A program made the position numbers and the translations under genes. A stretch of 64,000 nucleotides of DNA, from assembly GCA_001600495.1 (NCBI GenBank), contig BCKE01000059.1:7841-71840 (forward strand), written 5' to 3'. This DNA is from Pilasporangium apinafurcum (lineage: Eukaryota; Oomycota; Peronosporomycetes; Pythiales; Pythiaceae). Every line of letters begins with the position of its first letter. The first letter of the stretch is position 1. The notes beneath the pieces are model-generated. The model did not search any database. It worked only from the letters and a program-made list of their open reading frames with translations, and was not told where the DNA came from. This document shows positions 1 through 9,200 of this stretch, in pieces.

Positions 1-82
1 CACATGTATTATATGCAACTATGTATTTCTGACTACTTTCCCTCTTAATGTATTGAAATATCTTTAAGGTATGTAATGTCGT

Positions 83-146
83 CTGACCTCGAACGCAAAG
101 TCAGGTACATGTCGACGCTACGCTTGTCCCTTGCGTGCGAGGTCAG
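83..146. repeat. imperfect inverted repeat
   Basis: The 18-nt arms at 83-100 and 129-146 are complementary at 16 of 18 positions and flank a 28-nt loop. A short direct repeat (TCAGGTA) follows each arm. Function unknown; it could be the end of an old mobile element. Confidence 0.6.
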
Positions 147-171
147 GTATGTGTTACAGGAAAGGTTGTAC

Positions 172-252
172 AAAGTACGGGTTTTCGCCATGTGTGGAAG
201 TACGAACTTCTGCTAAGTGTAGTTGTTCATTGTTTATGGGTGGTTCGGAATT
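172..252 (+). repeat. dispersed repeat, copy 1
   Basis: It resembles 12433-12510 on the same strand. The best block is CGAACTTCTGCTA, followed by partly matching sequence to GTTCGAATT/GTTCGGAATT. The repeat is diverged and carries no coding sign. Confidence 0.55.
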
Positions 253-600
253 AAACTTTTTTAAACCAAATATGGAAGAGTAACAGTCACTATTATTATG
301 TCACTGAAGAGAGATATTCTTCAGACATAGGAATTTGTATTTGGTTATATTTGAACTGGACAATACCAGCTACACATTATCCTTAGTAGAATTATTAAAA
401 ACCGATAACTCAGCTCCTGGGTTTCCTCCAAAAAAATTAATTTCTTTCGATCCTTTTCTTCTCCTTTTGTGGTTGACGCCGTCCACCGCCAACCATTCAT
501 CGTACGCTCTCTCGCACGTCCACACAGCGCAAAGTAAGCGAATTACGCTCCTTACAATCGTTCTATCTGTATGCAGAAATATGCTGTTTCATACACCAAA

Positions 601-609
601 TAAAGTTTA
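601..609 (+). repeat. left target-site duplication of outer MULE
   Basis: TAAAGTTTA occurs directly repeated at 601-609 and 9072-9080, exactly outside the ends of the outer element. Nine bp is the usual duplication size for Mutator-like elements. Confidence 0.9.
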
Positions 610-630
610 GAGCAAATACATAATATACCC
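610..630 (+). repeat. outer 21 bp of left TIR of outer MULE
   Basis: These 21 bases are the reverse complement of 9051-9071. The last ten (TAATATACCC, 621-630) are also the left target duplication of the inserted MULE. Confidence 0.9.
621..630 (+). repeat. left target-site duplication of inner MULE
   Basis: TAATATACCC is repeated at 7075-7084. Both copies are outer-element TIR sequence, which shows that the inner element inserted into that TIR. Confidence 0.88.
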
Positions 631-712
631 GCCCTCGTTCATGCAACAGTAATGCAACAACACGACAGGCAATTAAAGTTGCTCTGAGCAACAGGTAATT
701 TTTAAGTAAATT
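631..712 (+). repeat. left TIR of inner MULE
   Basis: Diverged inverted repeat, paired with 6993-7074. It ends near a T/A-rich TAATTTTTAAGTAAA block that matches the inner edge of the right repeat. Confidence 0.75.
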
Positions 713-931
713 TCTTTCAGCGAAAAATTCGGGAAAAATACTCTAAGTGAGCAATTGCCCCATTCCTATTGTTAAATTCAACACATGCTGCCGCCCAAAA
801 TTCAAATCCGACTGCGAGACAAGCAAACACGTGGTGTGTGGTGTTCGACGTGACGCGGTGCCCAGTGAAAAACCGAAAAGTGCACACATATAGGAAGAGT
901 GAGCAGATCCATAAGTGATCTGCCGTGAAAT

Positions 932-3900
932 ATGTATAGTGGATCGTCAGAAGGCGACGATGACAAAGATGACGATTTCGAAGCAATCCCAGCCATGGAT
1001 AAAAGCGACATTGGCAGTATGGACATCGTCTATTTGGATCTGACCATGGGGTTGTAATATCTGCTGTTATTTTGTAGTCACTGTGCAATCAATAAAAAAG
1101 CGAAAAAGATGCGAGTTGGGTGATAATTTTGAGGAGGCAATCGCTTGCACAGGTCAATTTGCGTATGTTTTTGTAATCGCTATGCATTTTCTCAAGACAT
1201 TAATATGATACAATGAATGAAAGGTAGAAGTCGAGCAAGTCGTGCCAAAACCCAAACGTCGCTCTGCCATCAACAAAGAGGATGGCGGCGCTGAGGAGAT
1301 AACGCAGAAAGCCATTAATCGAGCTCCTCGCCAACGCCATAGTAAGACGTGGAAACAGCGAGCCGAGATAGTAAAATCACGCCCCTCGGTGGAAAATATT
1401 GTTCCCGCTTTCCCTGGCAACAATTACTGTTCATGGGAGCATTTCTTCGCGGACTTGGCCCACTATGAAGGAAATAATCACCTACGCTTTAGAGTGAGAA
1501 ATTCAAAAAAGACAACCACGCACAACAGGTATGAGACCTTAACAATTGGCTATATTAAAATTGGTTTATGGTGTTAATGTTGCATTTTTTTGTAATATTA
1601 GCAATGAAAGTATGGCGCAAATACCACTCGGCTTTGAATGGAGTTTCCGCGATTATCGTTGCACGCACGGAGTACTCCAGCCTTCACGAGGTACTGGTCA
1701 GAGAGATCACTCAGTCCGTTATACCGGATGTCTGGCAAGATTTTCCGCAACTGTGACGAACGGTGCTGAGGGGTGGCGGATTAGGATATACAATGAGGTA
1801 TGCACTGCTCATACAACTGTAAATTCGACTGATAAGAAGTTTTCTGACATGAATGTCTGATCTAAAATGCAGACGTTTTCACATAATCACAATACTACAA
1901 AGAACCTATCTGATTCGTATTTTGGTGCCTGCTCTGTGGACATCAAGCCTGAGATACTCAGCGATGTTGCCAAGATGGTTGATACCCAGACCAGCACAAA
2001 GCGCATCACAGAATTTTGACGTGGAGTCAATCGAACAATAAACTTGACGAGAACGCGAGGTCCTCGGTTCTTGGACTTGGAGCTTCGGGTTCACCAAGAG
2101 TGATTTTGTCTTGTAAACTTGATACTTCACGCGGCTGCCGTCGTGCGCTGATCAGGCGCTACCAGGTGACGCAAACAGCCTTCTGCGCGCTCGAACACAA
2201 TGTCGCTCGTTACCGAGCACCGACTCCAACCTCGCTATACCCTGCGAAGCGAGCGGAGAGAAGAACACAAGAGAGGCTTGCGCTCTGTTGGGCAAATTTT
2301 GGAGTGTTCATTATTTTCCCTCTGAGGGCAGATAGTGGTACTTAAAAAGGGATGCTGATCTACTGGCTACCTACTGGCTACCTACTGGCTACTTATTATT
2401 TACTATCTGTAGGTTAGATGTAATTATGTGGGACACATAACCCAATCACCCCTGCGGTCTGACCGCTTTAATAGAAATTTCAAGCCGCTCCATCACAATT
2501 TCTTTCAGATGAACTAGGTATTTATGCACATTGTGCCAATTTACGCATATTTACGACACTTGCTGGAAATTTATGCATGCAACATGTAGGTCGAACTATC
2601 TCTTCACAGCAAGCGAGGAATATACTTCGCAAAATGGAGGGAGGAAATTCGGCTGACAGTCGTCTCAAGGACATGTTGCACTTGTTCGTGCAGACGAAAG
2701 GAAACGACGCGTTGCTAGTTCAAGATCAATTAGATATCACAAATGCAATAGTTCTCCAGACGCCGATGCAGAAGGAGTGCTTCAAAGCGTGGGGTGAGTG
2801 TCTCGTTATGGACTGGACACACGGAACAAATAATCTTGGGTATCATTTGGGTAAGTTATCTTTATTGCAACACTATCTCATGAACGCAACCTTAACAATT
2901 GATACATTCAAAATCCACTGTAGGGAGTCTGCTAATTACCAGCCCTACTGGCCGCGGAATACCTGTTTTCGACTTTATTGCTCTCAATGAGCAAGCTGAT
3001 ACAATAACCCATATTCTAGAATTTTTCAAGTTGAAAAATCCACAGTGGGAACAAGTGAGCACGTTTATCATTGACAAGGATTATGTCGAATGGAACGTGC
3101 TCCAGAAGTGCTTTCCAAAAGCAAAGGTGCTGCTCTGTCAATTTCACGCCATCACGTACTGGAAAAAACTACTACAGATGCCAAAATACAACTTGAAAAT
3201 TACGCAGCGTGAAGAGCTGGCAGCGATGTTTTATAAAATGATTTACAGGTAAATGGGTTTGATTACATCGTACATTATCTAAATTCTGATCAATCTCTGT
3301 GGTAATGTGTGCAGTTCTTTCGAACCAGCCTTCGACGATGCTTACGACAAATTTGCTACCTACTGCGAGGCTCAGTGTCCAGCAATACTTGCCTACTTTG
3401 ATAAAAACTGGAAACAATGTCGAGATATGTGGTCTAATTACGCGCGAGGTGCATATTTCTCTGCAGGCAACACTACCACCAATCGAATCGAATCGAACTG
3501 GAATCAGCTGAAGCTTCTGTTGGGACACAAACCGAGAATTGACAAGACAATTGCGGGAATACTTGGTCATCAGACAGCTGTGTTACGTCAATTTACTACT
3601 GTTCTCAGACAACATTCAGGGAGATCGAGAATGCCTGAGCTTGTTCCAGAATTTCTACGTCGAGTCTCGGGTCGACTAAGTGACTACACCCTCGGAAAAG
3701 TCCGTGATGGATGGGATAATTTTGTTGTTCATATGCAAGGTGCAACCTGCGCGCAGCCTGATCCAAACAAAAAATGGGAGTGGGAAGTGTACGTCAGTTC
3801 CAGGACGTACGTATGTGATGATGTTTCGTGGAGCTGCACATGTCTATTCCATACAAGCACAAAGCTACCATGTCAGCACTTGATAATGGTAGCGCGTGAT

Positions 3901-6379
3901 GGGCACAACCTCGAGCAACTACCTCAAGTGGCAGTGGCAACACGCTGGTGCATGGAAGCAGCATCGAAAATGTACAAGCCAATCGAAGAAGGATTAGAAG
4001 CAATTCTGCATGTTCGAGATATCTCCAGAATGAAGCGTCGTGTTGAGCATAAAGCAACATTATCCTTTGAAGCAGCAGAAGGCGACGACATTCGGAACCG
4101 GCCAAAGAAGAAAAGGCAAGTCCACTTTGTTCGACTACATCGACGCGAGCGCGCAAATTTGGTTGTTTTATCAAGTGCAGAAAAGTATCGCTATGCGAAA
4201 GCGATGCTGGAGCCCTTGATGGAGCAAATGGCGAACTTATCGTCGGTGGAGTTTTACCGGCAGTTGAGCAAGTGGCAAAATATCGTCAATCATATCGTAA
4301 ACAGAGAACAGAGTAGTGCCTCAGATACAACGACCATTGAGGGTGGTGATGACAGCGATAGCATCAGCGACGATATGATGCCAGAAGCGGCTGAAGCAAT
4401 GGACACACTTGGCGTTATGAGCACATTGGGGGGCGAAGTCAGCACAGATCAAGACAACTATGCTGGAGTGGCTCGTTATCTGTCTTACGCAACTTTGTCG
4501 CAGGTTTCACTTCCAGCGCGAGGTATCTCTGAAAGCTCACAAACAATTATTAACACTACAGGTGAGTCGCTGCGGCCAGCAGTTCAATCCGCCAGCGTAC
4601 CTACTACTGCCTATGATGTTTTATCACGTGCCCATGATGTTTTATCACGTGCCCGACCATTAAGTGGGACGAATACTAGCATCGACACTCAACCATCAAG
4701 CAAACCAAGTAGCCATGCGGGCAATGACGTTCGCGCAGGTGACACGAAAGAGGATGTCGTCATCAAGATGCAAACTCTACCTCCCGAAAAAAGACAAGTT
4801 GATGTTCTTCAAATGACGAAACCCAAAGGTAGAAATACAACACGGAAAACACTCACACAAAGTCGACAGCCAGTCAAGGTCAGAAAAGCCATTGTATCCA
4901 TCCCGACTGATATTGCTGTGACAGTTCCTGAAATGGTGGAGTGGGCTAACACGACGCCAAATCTAAAGAATGTCAAAGACATGCTGGACGCATATCCAGT
5001 CGCGATGGATGATCCGTTCTTGACTACTCGCGTACCGAAGTGCAAGCGTGAAACAGTTCGTCTCTCAAATTATGTGTACAACTTCGTCGTCCCACGACTC
5101 TTAGTGAAGAAAATGATGAGTAAGTTGGAGGAGGAGCGTCAAAAGGATCCCAGACACAATCGATGGTTAACTCGGACTCCCTATAAGTCAAGTGCGACAG
5201 AGGGTTTGGCTATAGTAGATATTGAAGCAAAACTAGACGACAAAGAAACCCGAGCCGACGAAATCCTGCTTTCATTTACATCGGACTTGGTTTCGTTTAC
5301 AAGGTATATGCTCGGCTTTTATTGTTGCTTTTGCAAACTAATGTTGTTTTTTTTTACCTGAATAATGTCACTATATGGGACATTATATTTGTTATGGTGT
5401 TGTTGTGACTTGTAGCCGCTCGGTCTACGCATTAGACAATTTTTACAACACATTGGCAAAGTGCAACACATGGGTTGAGGATATGCGCTGGCTGTGTCAA
5501 GATTGGGTTAAGTGCTCCAATGTCACAGAAACCCAAGTGGAGCTATTCGGCGTAGAAGCGGGAACCCATGATCTAATGCCACTTGCTGCTGCGACACGAA
5601 ATCAAGAATGTGCTGATGCGGTGATGGCAGTGTTTGATCGGGCTTGCTTGTGGTCGAGGTATGAGCTATCATCTGGTATTAGCAGCATTCGCTTTGAGGA
5701 AATTGTGGGATTCGTTGCACGAGAGCGGATGCTGAATGACTCAGTCATCAACGCCTGTTGCCAGGCAATTTGCGACGGCACTGAAGATTGCCTGCTGCTT
5801 TCATCTTATGTATTTGAAGTTGGATGGCCAAGCAGTCCAAGAGTACCAGGGAATAAAGCTGAAGTGGTGGAAATCTCTACAATGGAGTACATCGTGTTGC
5901 CGCTTCATCTATCGAGTATACACTGGGCAGTAATGATTGTAAACCTTAACTATCCAACCGGAGTGACTGTAAACTTTTATGAACCCTACTGTAAGTCTGA
6001 GTATCGAGCTGCAATAGAAGACAAATGGGAAAACGGGATGTTACCATTTCTACGGAAATGGCACGATGAGTGCGGCGAAAGACATCCTTTTCCAGCTGTG
6101 AAGACGGAGTGGATGAAACAGCCCGTACAGCACGATTCGTCAAGCTGCGGTGTTATGGTAGTGGGACAAGTTTACTCATTTCTGAATGAGACTTATGAAT
6201 TCCAGAACTACAAAGCAGTTTCAGCATCATATGTCAGGCTGATGCGTCTGCGGATTCTGTGGAAGTTGTTATACACTACGATCGAGCACCAAGCGCCTTT
6301 TAATATTGAGAGTAGCAATGGTAGAAATATTAATGAGGAGCTAGCACAGTACTTAAGCAAAGGAAATTCGAAGTCATAG
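932..6379 (+). CDS. MULE transposase with C-terminal Ulp1-like (C48) protease, spliced
   Basis: This is the inner element's gene. Likely exons are about 932-1052, 1227-1530, 1601-1796, 1890-2021, 2590-2850, 2924-3248, 3315-5303 and 5416-6379; the first four and the 2021-2590 gap are uncertain. In order the product has an acidic N-terminus, a FAR1-like zinc region (about 1610-1790), the DDE core (first Asp in MDWTHGTN, second in IIDKD, then CQFH, then Glu in NRIESNW) and a SWIM zinc finger (CTC...CQH near 3835-3880). The last exon encodes a Ulp1/SENP-type cysteine protease with His in IHWAV and QHDSSSCGV around Gln and Cys. The intron at 5304-5415 joins transposase and protease in frame, which suggests one fusion protein. 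The usual protease Asp position reads NFYEP, so Glu may replace it. The start is not certain. Confidence 0.72.
2022..2589. other. non-coding gap inside the MULE gene
   Basis: No transposase-like frame covers this stretch. It contains three tandem copies of an 11-mer (CTACTGGCTAC, about 2360-2392). It may be a long intron, or an insertion into the N-terminal part of the gene, which would leave the transposase inactive. Confidence 0.45.
2360..2392 (+). repeat. 11-bp tandem repeat, three copies
   Basis: CTACTGGCTAC is repeated three times head to tail with no variation. It is not coding in any convincing frame. Confidence 0.8.
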
Positions 6380-6416
6380 ATCACCATTGTCTAAGATAAA
6401 CAATAAACGTCGGTTT

Positions 6417-6773
6417 TTATTTTCTCTCGGCTAAGAGTTTACAGCATTCCTTGAATAAAACGGCGAAAGAGATAATGTAATCATCTTTCGTAGTGTTGGC
6501 ACTAGCCGCAAGCTCCAGCATATTACTCTGTTCTTCTCGCACCTTTAACAACAAATCTCCATTCATGTTTATAAGCTCGTCGAACAAATTTGACATTTGA
6601 AGCAGCTTCTTCTGCGTATTTTCAAGTTCTTGGAAGCGTGAGCGTATGAGTTGAGTTACGAGCTCCTCATTCGACATTGATTTCCCTGTTTGCCGCGCTT
6701 GAACTTCGATATGGCATGAACAAGCGCATCCGCTCGGGCAGCGTTCACCGCTACTTCTTCCAACATCTTCCAT
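6417..6773 (-). CDS. small helical protein encoded in the inner MULE
   Basis: A 118-residue frame, convergent with the transposase-Ulp1 gene; the two stops are only about 40 bp apart. The N-terminus has a Cys-rich patch (CPSGCACSCH). The rest is predicted helical, rich in Leu, Glu and Lys, and could form a coiled coil. No family is recognised. It may be a second element protein, as MuDR has two genes, but I see no similarity to MURB. The AT-rich 6774-6992 stretch upstream of its start holds nothing else recognisable. Confidence 0.45.
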   Translation of the reverse strand: MEDVGRSSGERCPSGCACSCHIEVQARQTGKSMSNEELVTQLIRSRFQELENTQKKLLQMSNLFDELINMNGDLLLKVREEQSNMLELAASANTTKDDYIISFAVLFKECCKLLAERK

Positions 6774-6992
6774 GTTCTTGTAGATTCCCCATAGAGAAAA
6801 TTTCTCTTATCCCCGAACTCCCTCATAGTCCTCAGTATCCCTTATTTAATTGGTTAACTTCAGTCCACACTGTAATATTCTCGATATATTACTAAATTAC
6901 TAGACCAGATCGTAACAAACGAGTATATTACATCGATTGTGTGAGAAAGCGTATTTTTTTAGTGTTGCAGTACGGTTAACGTTGCATTGTTA

Positions 6993-7074
6993 AGTAAAAA
7001 TTAACCGTTACAGTTGCACAAAGAGACTTTATAAGCATCTGTGTTGTTGTAATACAGTTGCTGTAACGAGAGTC
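6993..7074 (-). repeat. right TIR of inner MULE
   Basis: Diverged inverted repeat of 631-712, ending GTTGCTGTAACGAGAGTC and followed directly by the duplicated TAATATACCC. Confidence 0.75.
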
Positions 7075-7165
7075 TAATATACCCCTGTTTTAAATGAAAT
7101 TTTATAAAATACCATGGTTTCTAGGAATTTTATAAAATACCCCTGTTTCATAAGTTACATAAATA
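7075..7165 (+). repeat. duplication copy plus inner part of left TIR of outer MULE
   Basis: 7075-7084 is the second copy of the inner element's target duplication. 7085-7165 continues the outer element's TIR and matches the complement of 8970-9050. The TIR contains short internal inverted motifs (TTTTATAAAATAC on both sides of CCATGG). Confidence 0.9.
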
Positions 7166-7248
7166 GAATTAATATTTTTGTTTTCGCCAGCAATCAACAA
7201 GACCGTATCTCAACTAAGTCGTATACGAAATTACAAAAACATTTGATA

Positions 7249-8967
7249 ATGTCGCTCCAAGTTGACCAGACCTTCGATTCCTTCGACGCTGCCCTCTTCG
7301 CAGCTCGAGATTATGCAGCTGCAAACTACTTCAGTTTCTCGGCCGCAAAGAGAGACACTGGCCTCCTTGTCTTGAAGTGCCGAGTTGCCGACTGCCCTTT
7401 CCATTTCCGAGCCATTAAAAGCCTTCGAACAAACGAAGTAAAACTCACGCAGCTTCGAGAAGAGCATACCTGTTTGGGCACAATCTCTCAAAAGCGTGGT
7501 TCGCAAACAAACCATGAGTGGATTGTTGAAAAAGTTTGTAAAGATCTTGTCGTTAATCAAGACCTTCGTCCGAAGATAATTCAAGAGCATATGTATCGGA
7601 AATATGGTTCAACAATCTCGTATAATACTGCGCACAAAGCACGCGAAGCTCTTCTCTTGGAAAGCGCCGAAGCACAAGAGCAGCTCTTTTCTCTCTTTCC
7701 AAGCTATATCCAGAAGCTGCGAGCGGCTGATCCGAGCACGAAAGCAACTCTTGAGCTCACACCCCAGAATGCTTTTTCCCGAGTCTTCATCTGTCCTGGC
7801 GCTGCTTGCAATGCGTTTGAGTACTGTCGAAAGTTTGTGGCCATAGATGGAACTTTTACCTCCAATCGATACGTACAGGTACTCTTACTCGCTACAGCGA
7901 TGGATGCAGAAGACCAAATTGTGGTTTTAGCATGGGCTCTAGTACCAAACGAGTGTGAAGATACATGGAGTTGGTTTCTCCGACACCTTCGGAATGCAAT
8001 CCCAAACATTGATGATCCTCGAACTGTGATAGTGAGTGACCGTGAGAAAGGGCTTATCAATGCGACTATGTTGGAGCTGCCACATGCCTCAACTATCTGG
8101 TGCTGCTATCATATTGCAGCTAACGTTCAGAAACAATATGGAATTGCCATGAAGAAGTTGTTCTGGGAATGCGTATATGCAGAGACAAAAAAGGACTTCG
8201 CCGTGAAGCTTGGAAGAATCAGAGATGAGAAACCAGAGGCTGCTACATATATCGATAACATTCCCCATAATCATTGGGCGACTTACGCATTCACTGGAAG
8301 ACGCTTTGGCCACGTCACATCTAACCTTGCGGAGATCACCAATTCGTTTCTGAAACAGCATCGAAGCCTTCCTGCACTTGACCTTCTTCTTGCGCTGTAT
8401 AACCATCAAATGGAGAAGTATTTTCAGCGTGCTGTAGCTGTTGAAAAGTGGAAATCAGAAAACCGCACTCTGACACCAAAAGCAGAGAAGAGGTTGAAAG
8501 AAGAGCTGGAAAATTGCCGCAAATATCACGTTATACCGTCCACTCCATCAATTGGGTTAGTGCAATCTAGCTTGAATCAAGACTATGAGGTGCATCTCCC
8601 GACCACGACCCAGATAGGCTCATGTACCTGCGGTAGATTCCAGCAGATGCTCAGTCCATGCCGCCATGTATGTGCTTTTGCTCTTCGAGCTGGCATAGCA
8701 CCTGTCAATTTGGTTGGCAGATGCTATTCTGTTGAGACCTACAGCCAAACTTACTCAAAAAATCTTCCTGCTCTGACGCGCGAGAGTTTGGAAGAACATG
8801 CAGTTCCTATTTTACCTCCTACAATCCCGAGACCACGAGGCAGGCCCAAAAAAGCACGAATCGAGTCAGGATCTCAACTCTCCCAGGCGAAAGATCCTGA
8901 TCCACCCAAGTGCAGAACTTGTGGGAAGTCTGGACACAACAGGAGAACTTGCCGAGAGAATCATTAG
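7249..8967 (+). CDS. MULE-family transposase, intact
   Basis: A 572-residue, intron-free transposase of the outer element. The frame is open upstream to 7114 inside the TIR; I choose the ATG at 7249 because MSLQVDQTFDSF begins the zinc-binding N-terminal region (CRVADC...EEHTC). The DDE core is visible: Asp in AIDGTFT (about residue 199), Asp in VSDREKG (about 262), CCYH, and Glu in SNLAEITN (about 359). A SWIM zinc finger follows (CTCGRF...CRHVC, about 457-472). Then come an AT-hook-like basic stretch (PRPRGRPKKAR) and a CCHC knuckle near the C-terminus (CRTCGKSGHNRRTC). All catalytic residues are present, and the element ends are intact apart from the guest insertion. Since the left TIR is interrupted, mobility of this copy is doubtful although the protein could act in trans. 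Confidence 0.9.
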   Translation: MSLQVDQTFDSFDAALFAARDYAAANYFSFSAAKRDTGLLVLKCRVADCPFHFRAIKSLRTNEVKLTQLREEHTCLGTISQKRGSQTNHEWIVEKVCKDLVVNQDLRPKIIQEHMYRKYGSTISYNTAHKAREALLLESAEAQEQLFSLFPSYIQKLRAADPSTKATLELTPQNAFSRVFICPGAACNAFEYCRKFVAIDGTFTSNRYVQVLLLATAMDAEDQIVVLAWALVPNECEDTWSWFLRHLRNAIPNIDDPRTVIVSDREKGLINATMLELPHASTIWCCYHIAANVQKQYGIAMKKLFWECVYAETKKDFAVKLGRIRDEKPEAATYIDNIPHNHWATYAFTGRRFGHVTSNLAEITNSFLKQHRSLPALDLLLALYNHQMEKYFQRAVAVEKWKSENRTLTPKAEKRLKEELENCRKYHVIPSTPSIGLVQSSLNQDYEVHLPTTTQIGSCTCGRFQQMLSPCRHVCAFALRAGIAPVNLVGRCYSVETYSQTYSKNLPALTRESLEEHAVPILPPTIPRPRGRPKKARIESGSQLSQAKDPDPPKCRTCGKSGHNRRTCRENH

Positions 8968-8969
8968 TG

Positions 8970-9071
8970 TATTTATGTAACTTATGAAACAGGGGTATTT
9001 TATAAAATTCCTAGAAACCATGGTATTTTATAAAATTTCATTTAAAACAGGGGTATATTATGTATTTGCTC
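8970..9071 (-). repeat. right TIR of outer MULE
   Basis: A 102-bp terminal inverted repeat that begins three bases after the transposase stop codon. It matches the left TIR once the inner element is removed. Confidence 0.9.
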
Positions 9072-9080
9072 TAAAGTTTA
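9072..9080 (+). repeat. right target-site duplication of outer MULE
   Basis: TAAAGTTTA, identical to 601-609. Confidence 0.9.
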
Positions 9081-9200
9081 AACACACATGTGTTTTTATA
9101 GTATGTTTAAAACTACACCTCTTTTTAGCCAATTAGATATAGCGACCGTTGACGTTCCACATCTTTGGGTTTGATTGGCAACATATCCAAACGTCCAAAG

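Larger units (their letters stand above)
1..600. other. non-coding flank left of the transposons
   Basis: I see no convincing gene here. The stretch holds an imperfect hairpin (83-146) and one copy of a dispersed repeat (172-252). The short open frames lack codon structure or recognisable motifs. It is the original target region of the outer Mutator-like element, whose 9-bp duplication starts at 601. Confidence 0.5.
631..7074. mobile_element. inner Mutator-like element with Ulp1-type protease gene
   Basis: It is flanked by a 10-bp direct repeat (TAATATACCC). Its ends are diverged inverted repeats: 631-712 starts GCCCTCGTTCATGCAAC, and the complement of 6993-7074 starts GACTCTCGTTACAGCAAC. 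The two arms run in parallel for about 80 bp with roughly 70 per cent identity, including the shared block CAACAACAC. The element is 6.4 kb and holds a spliced transposase-Ulp1 gene (932-6379) and a small convergent gene (6417-6773). Plant MULEs of the Kaonashi group are known to carry Ulp1-like sequence; this is an oomycete parallel. Confidence 0.87.
610..9071. mobile_element. outer Mutator-like element, split by a second MULE
   Basis: The element starts GAGCAAATACATAATATACC and ends with its reverse complement. The left TIR is in two parts (610-630 and 7085-7165) because another MULE inserted into it; the right TIR is 8970-9071. Joined across the insertion, the left TIR is 102 bp and matches the right one without a mismatch that I can find. 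It carries one intact transposase gene (7249-8967). Identical TIRs, a perfect 9-bp duplication and an open gene point to a recent insertion. Without its guest the element is about 2.0 kb. Confidence 0.9.

Noticed and set aside
2286-2480. Stretch starting TGTTGGGC with a TATA-like run, resembling a solo LTR
   Set aside because: No matching terminal repeat, no clear CA end and no target duplication could be found, so it is left as unexplained sequence.
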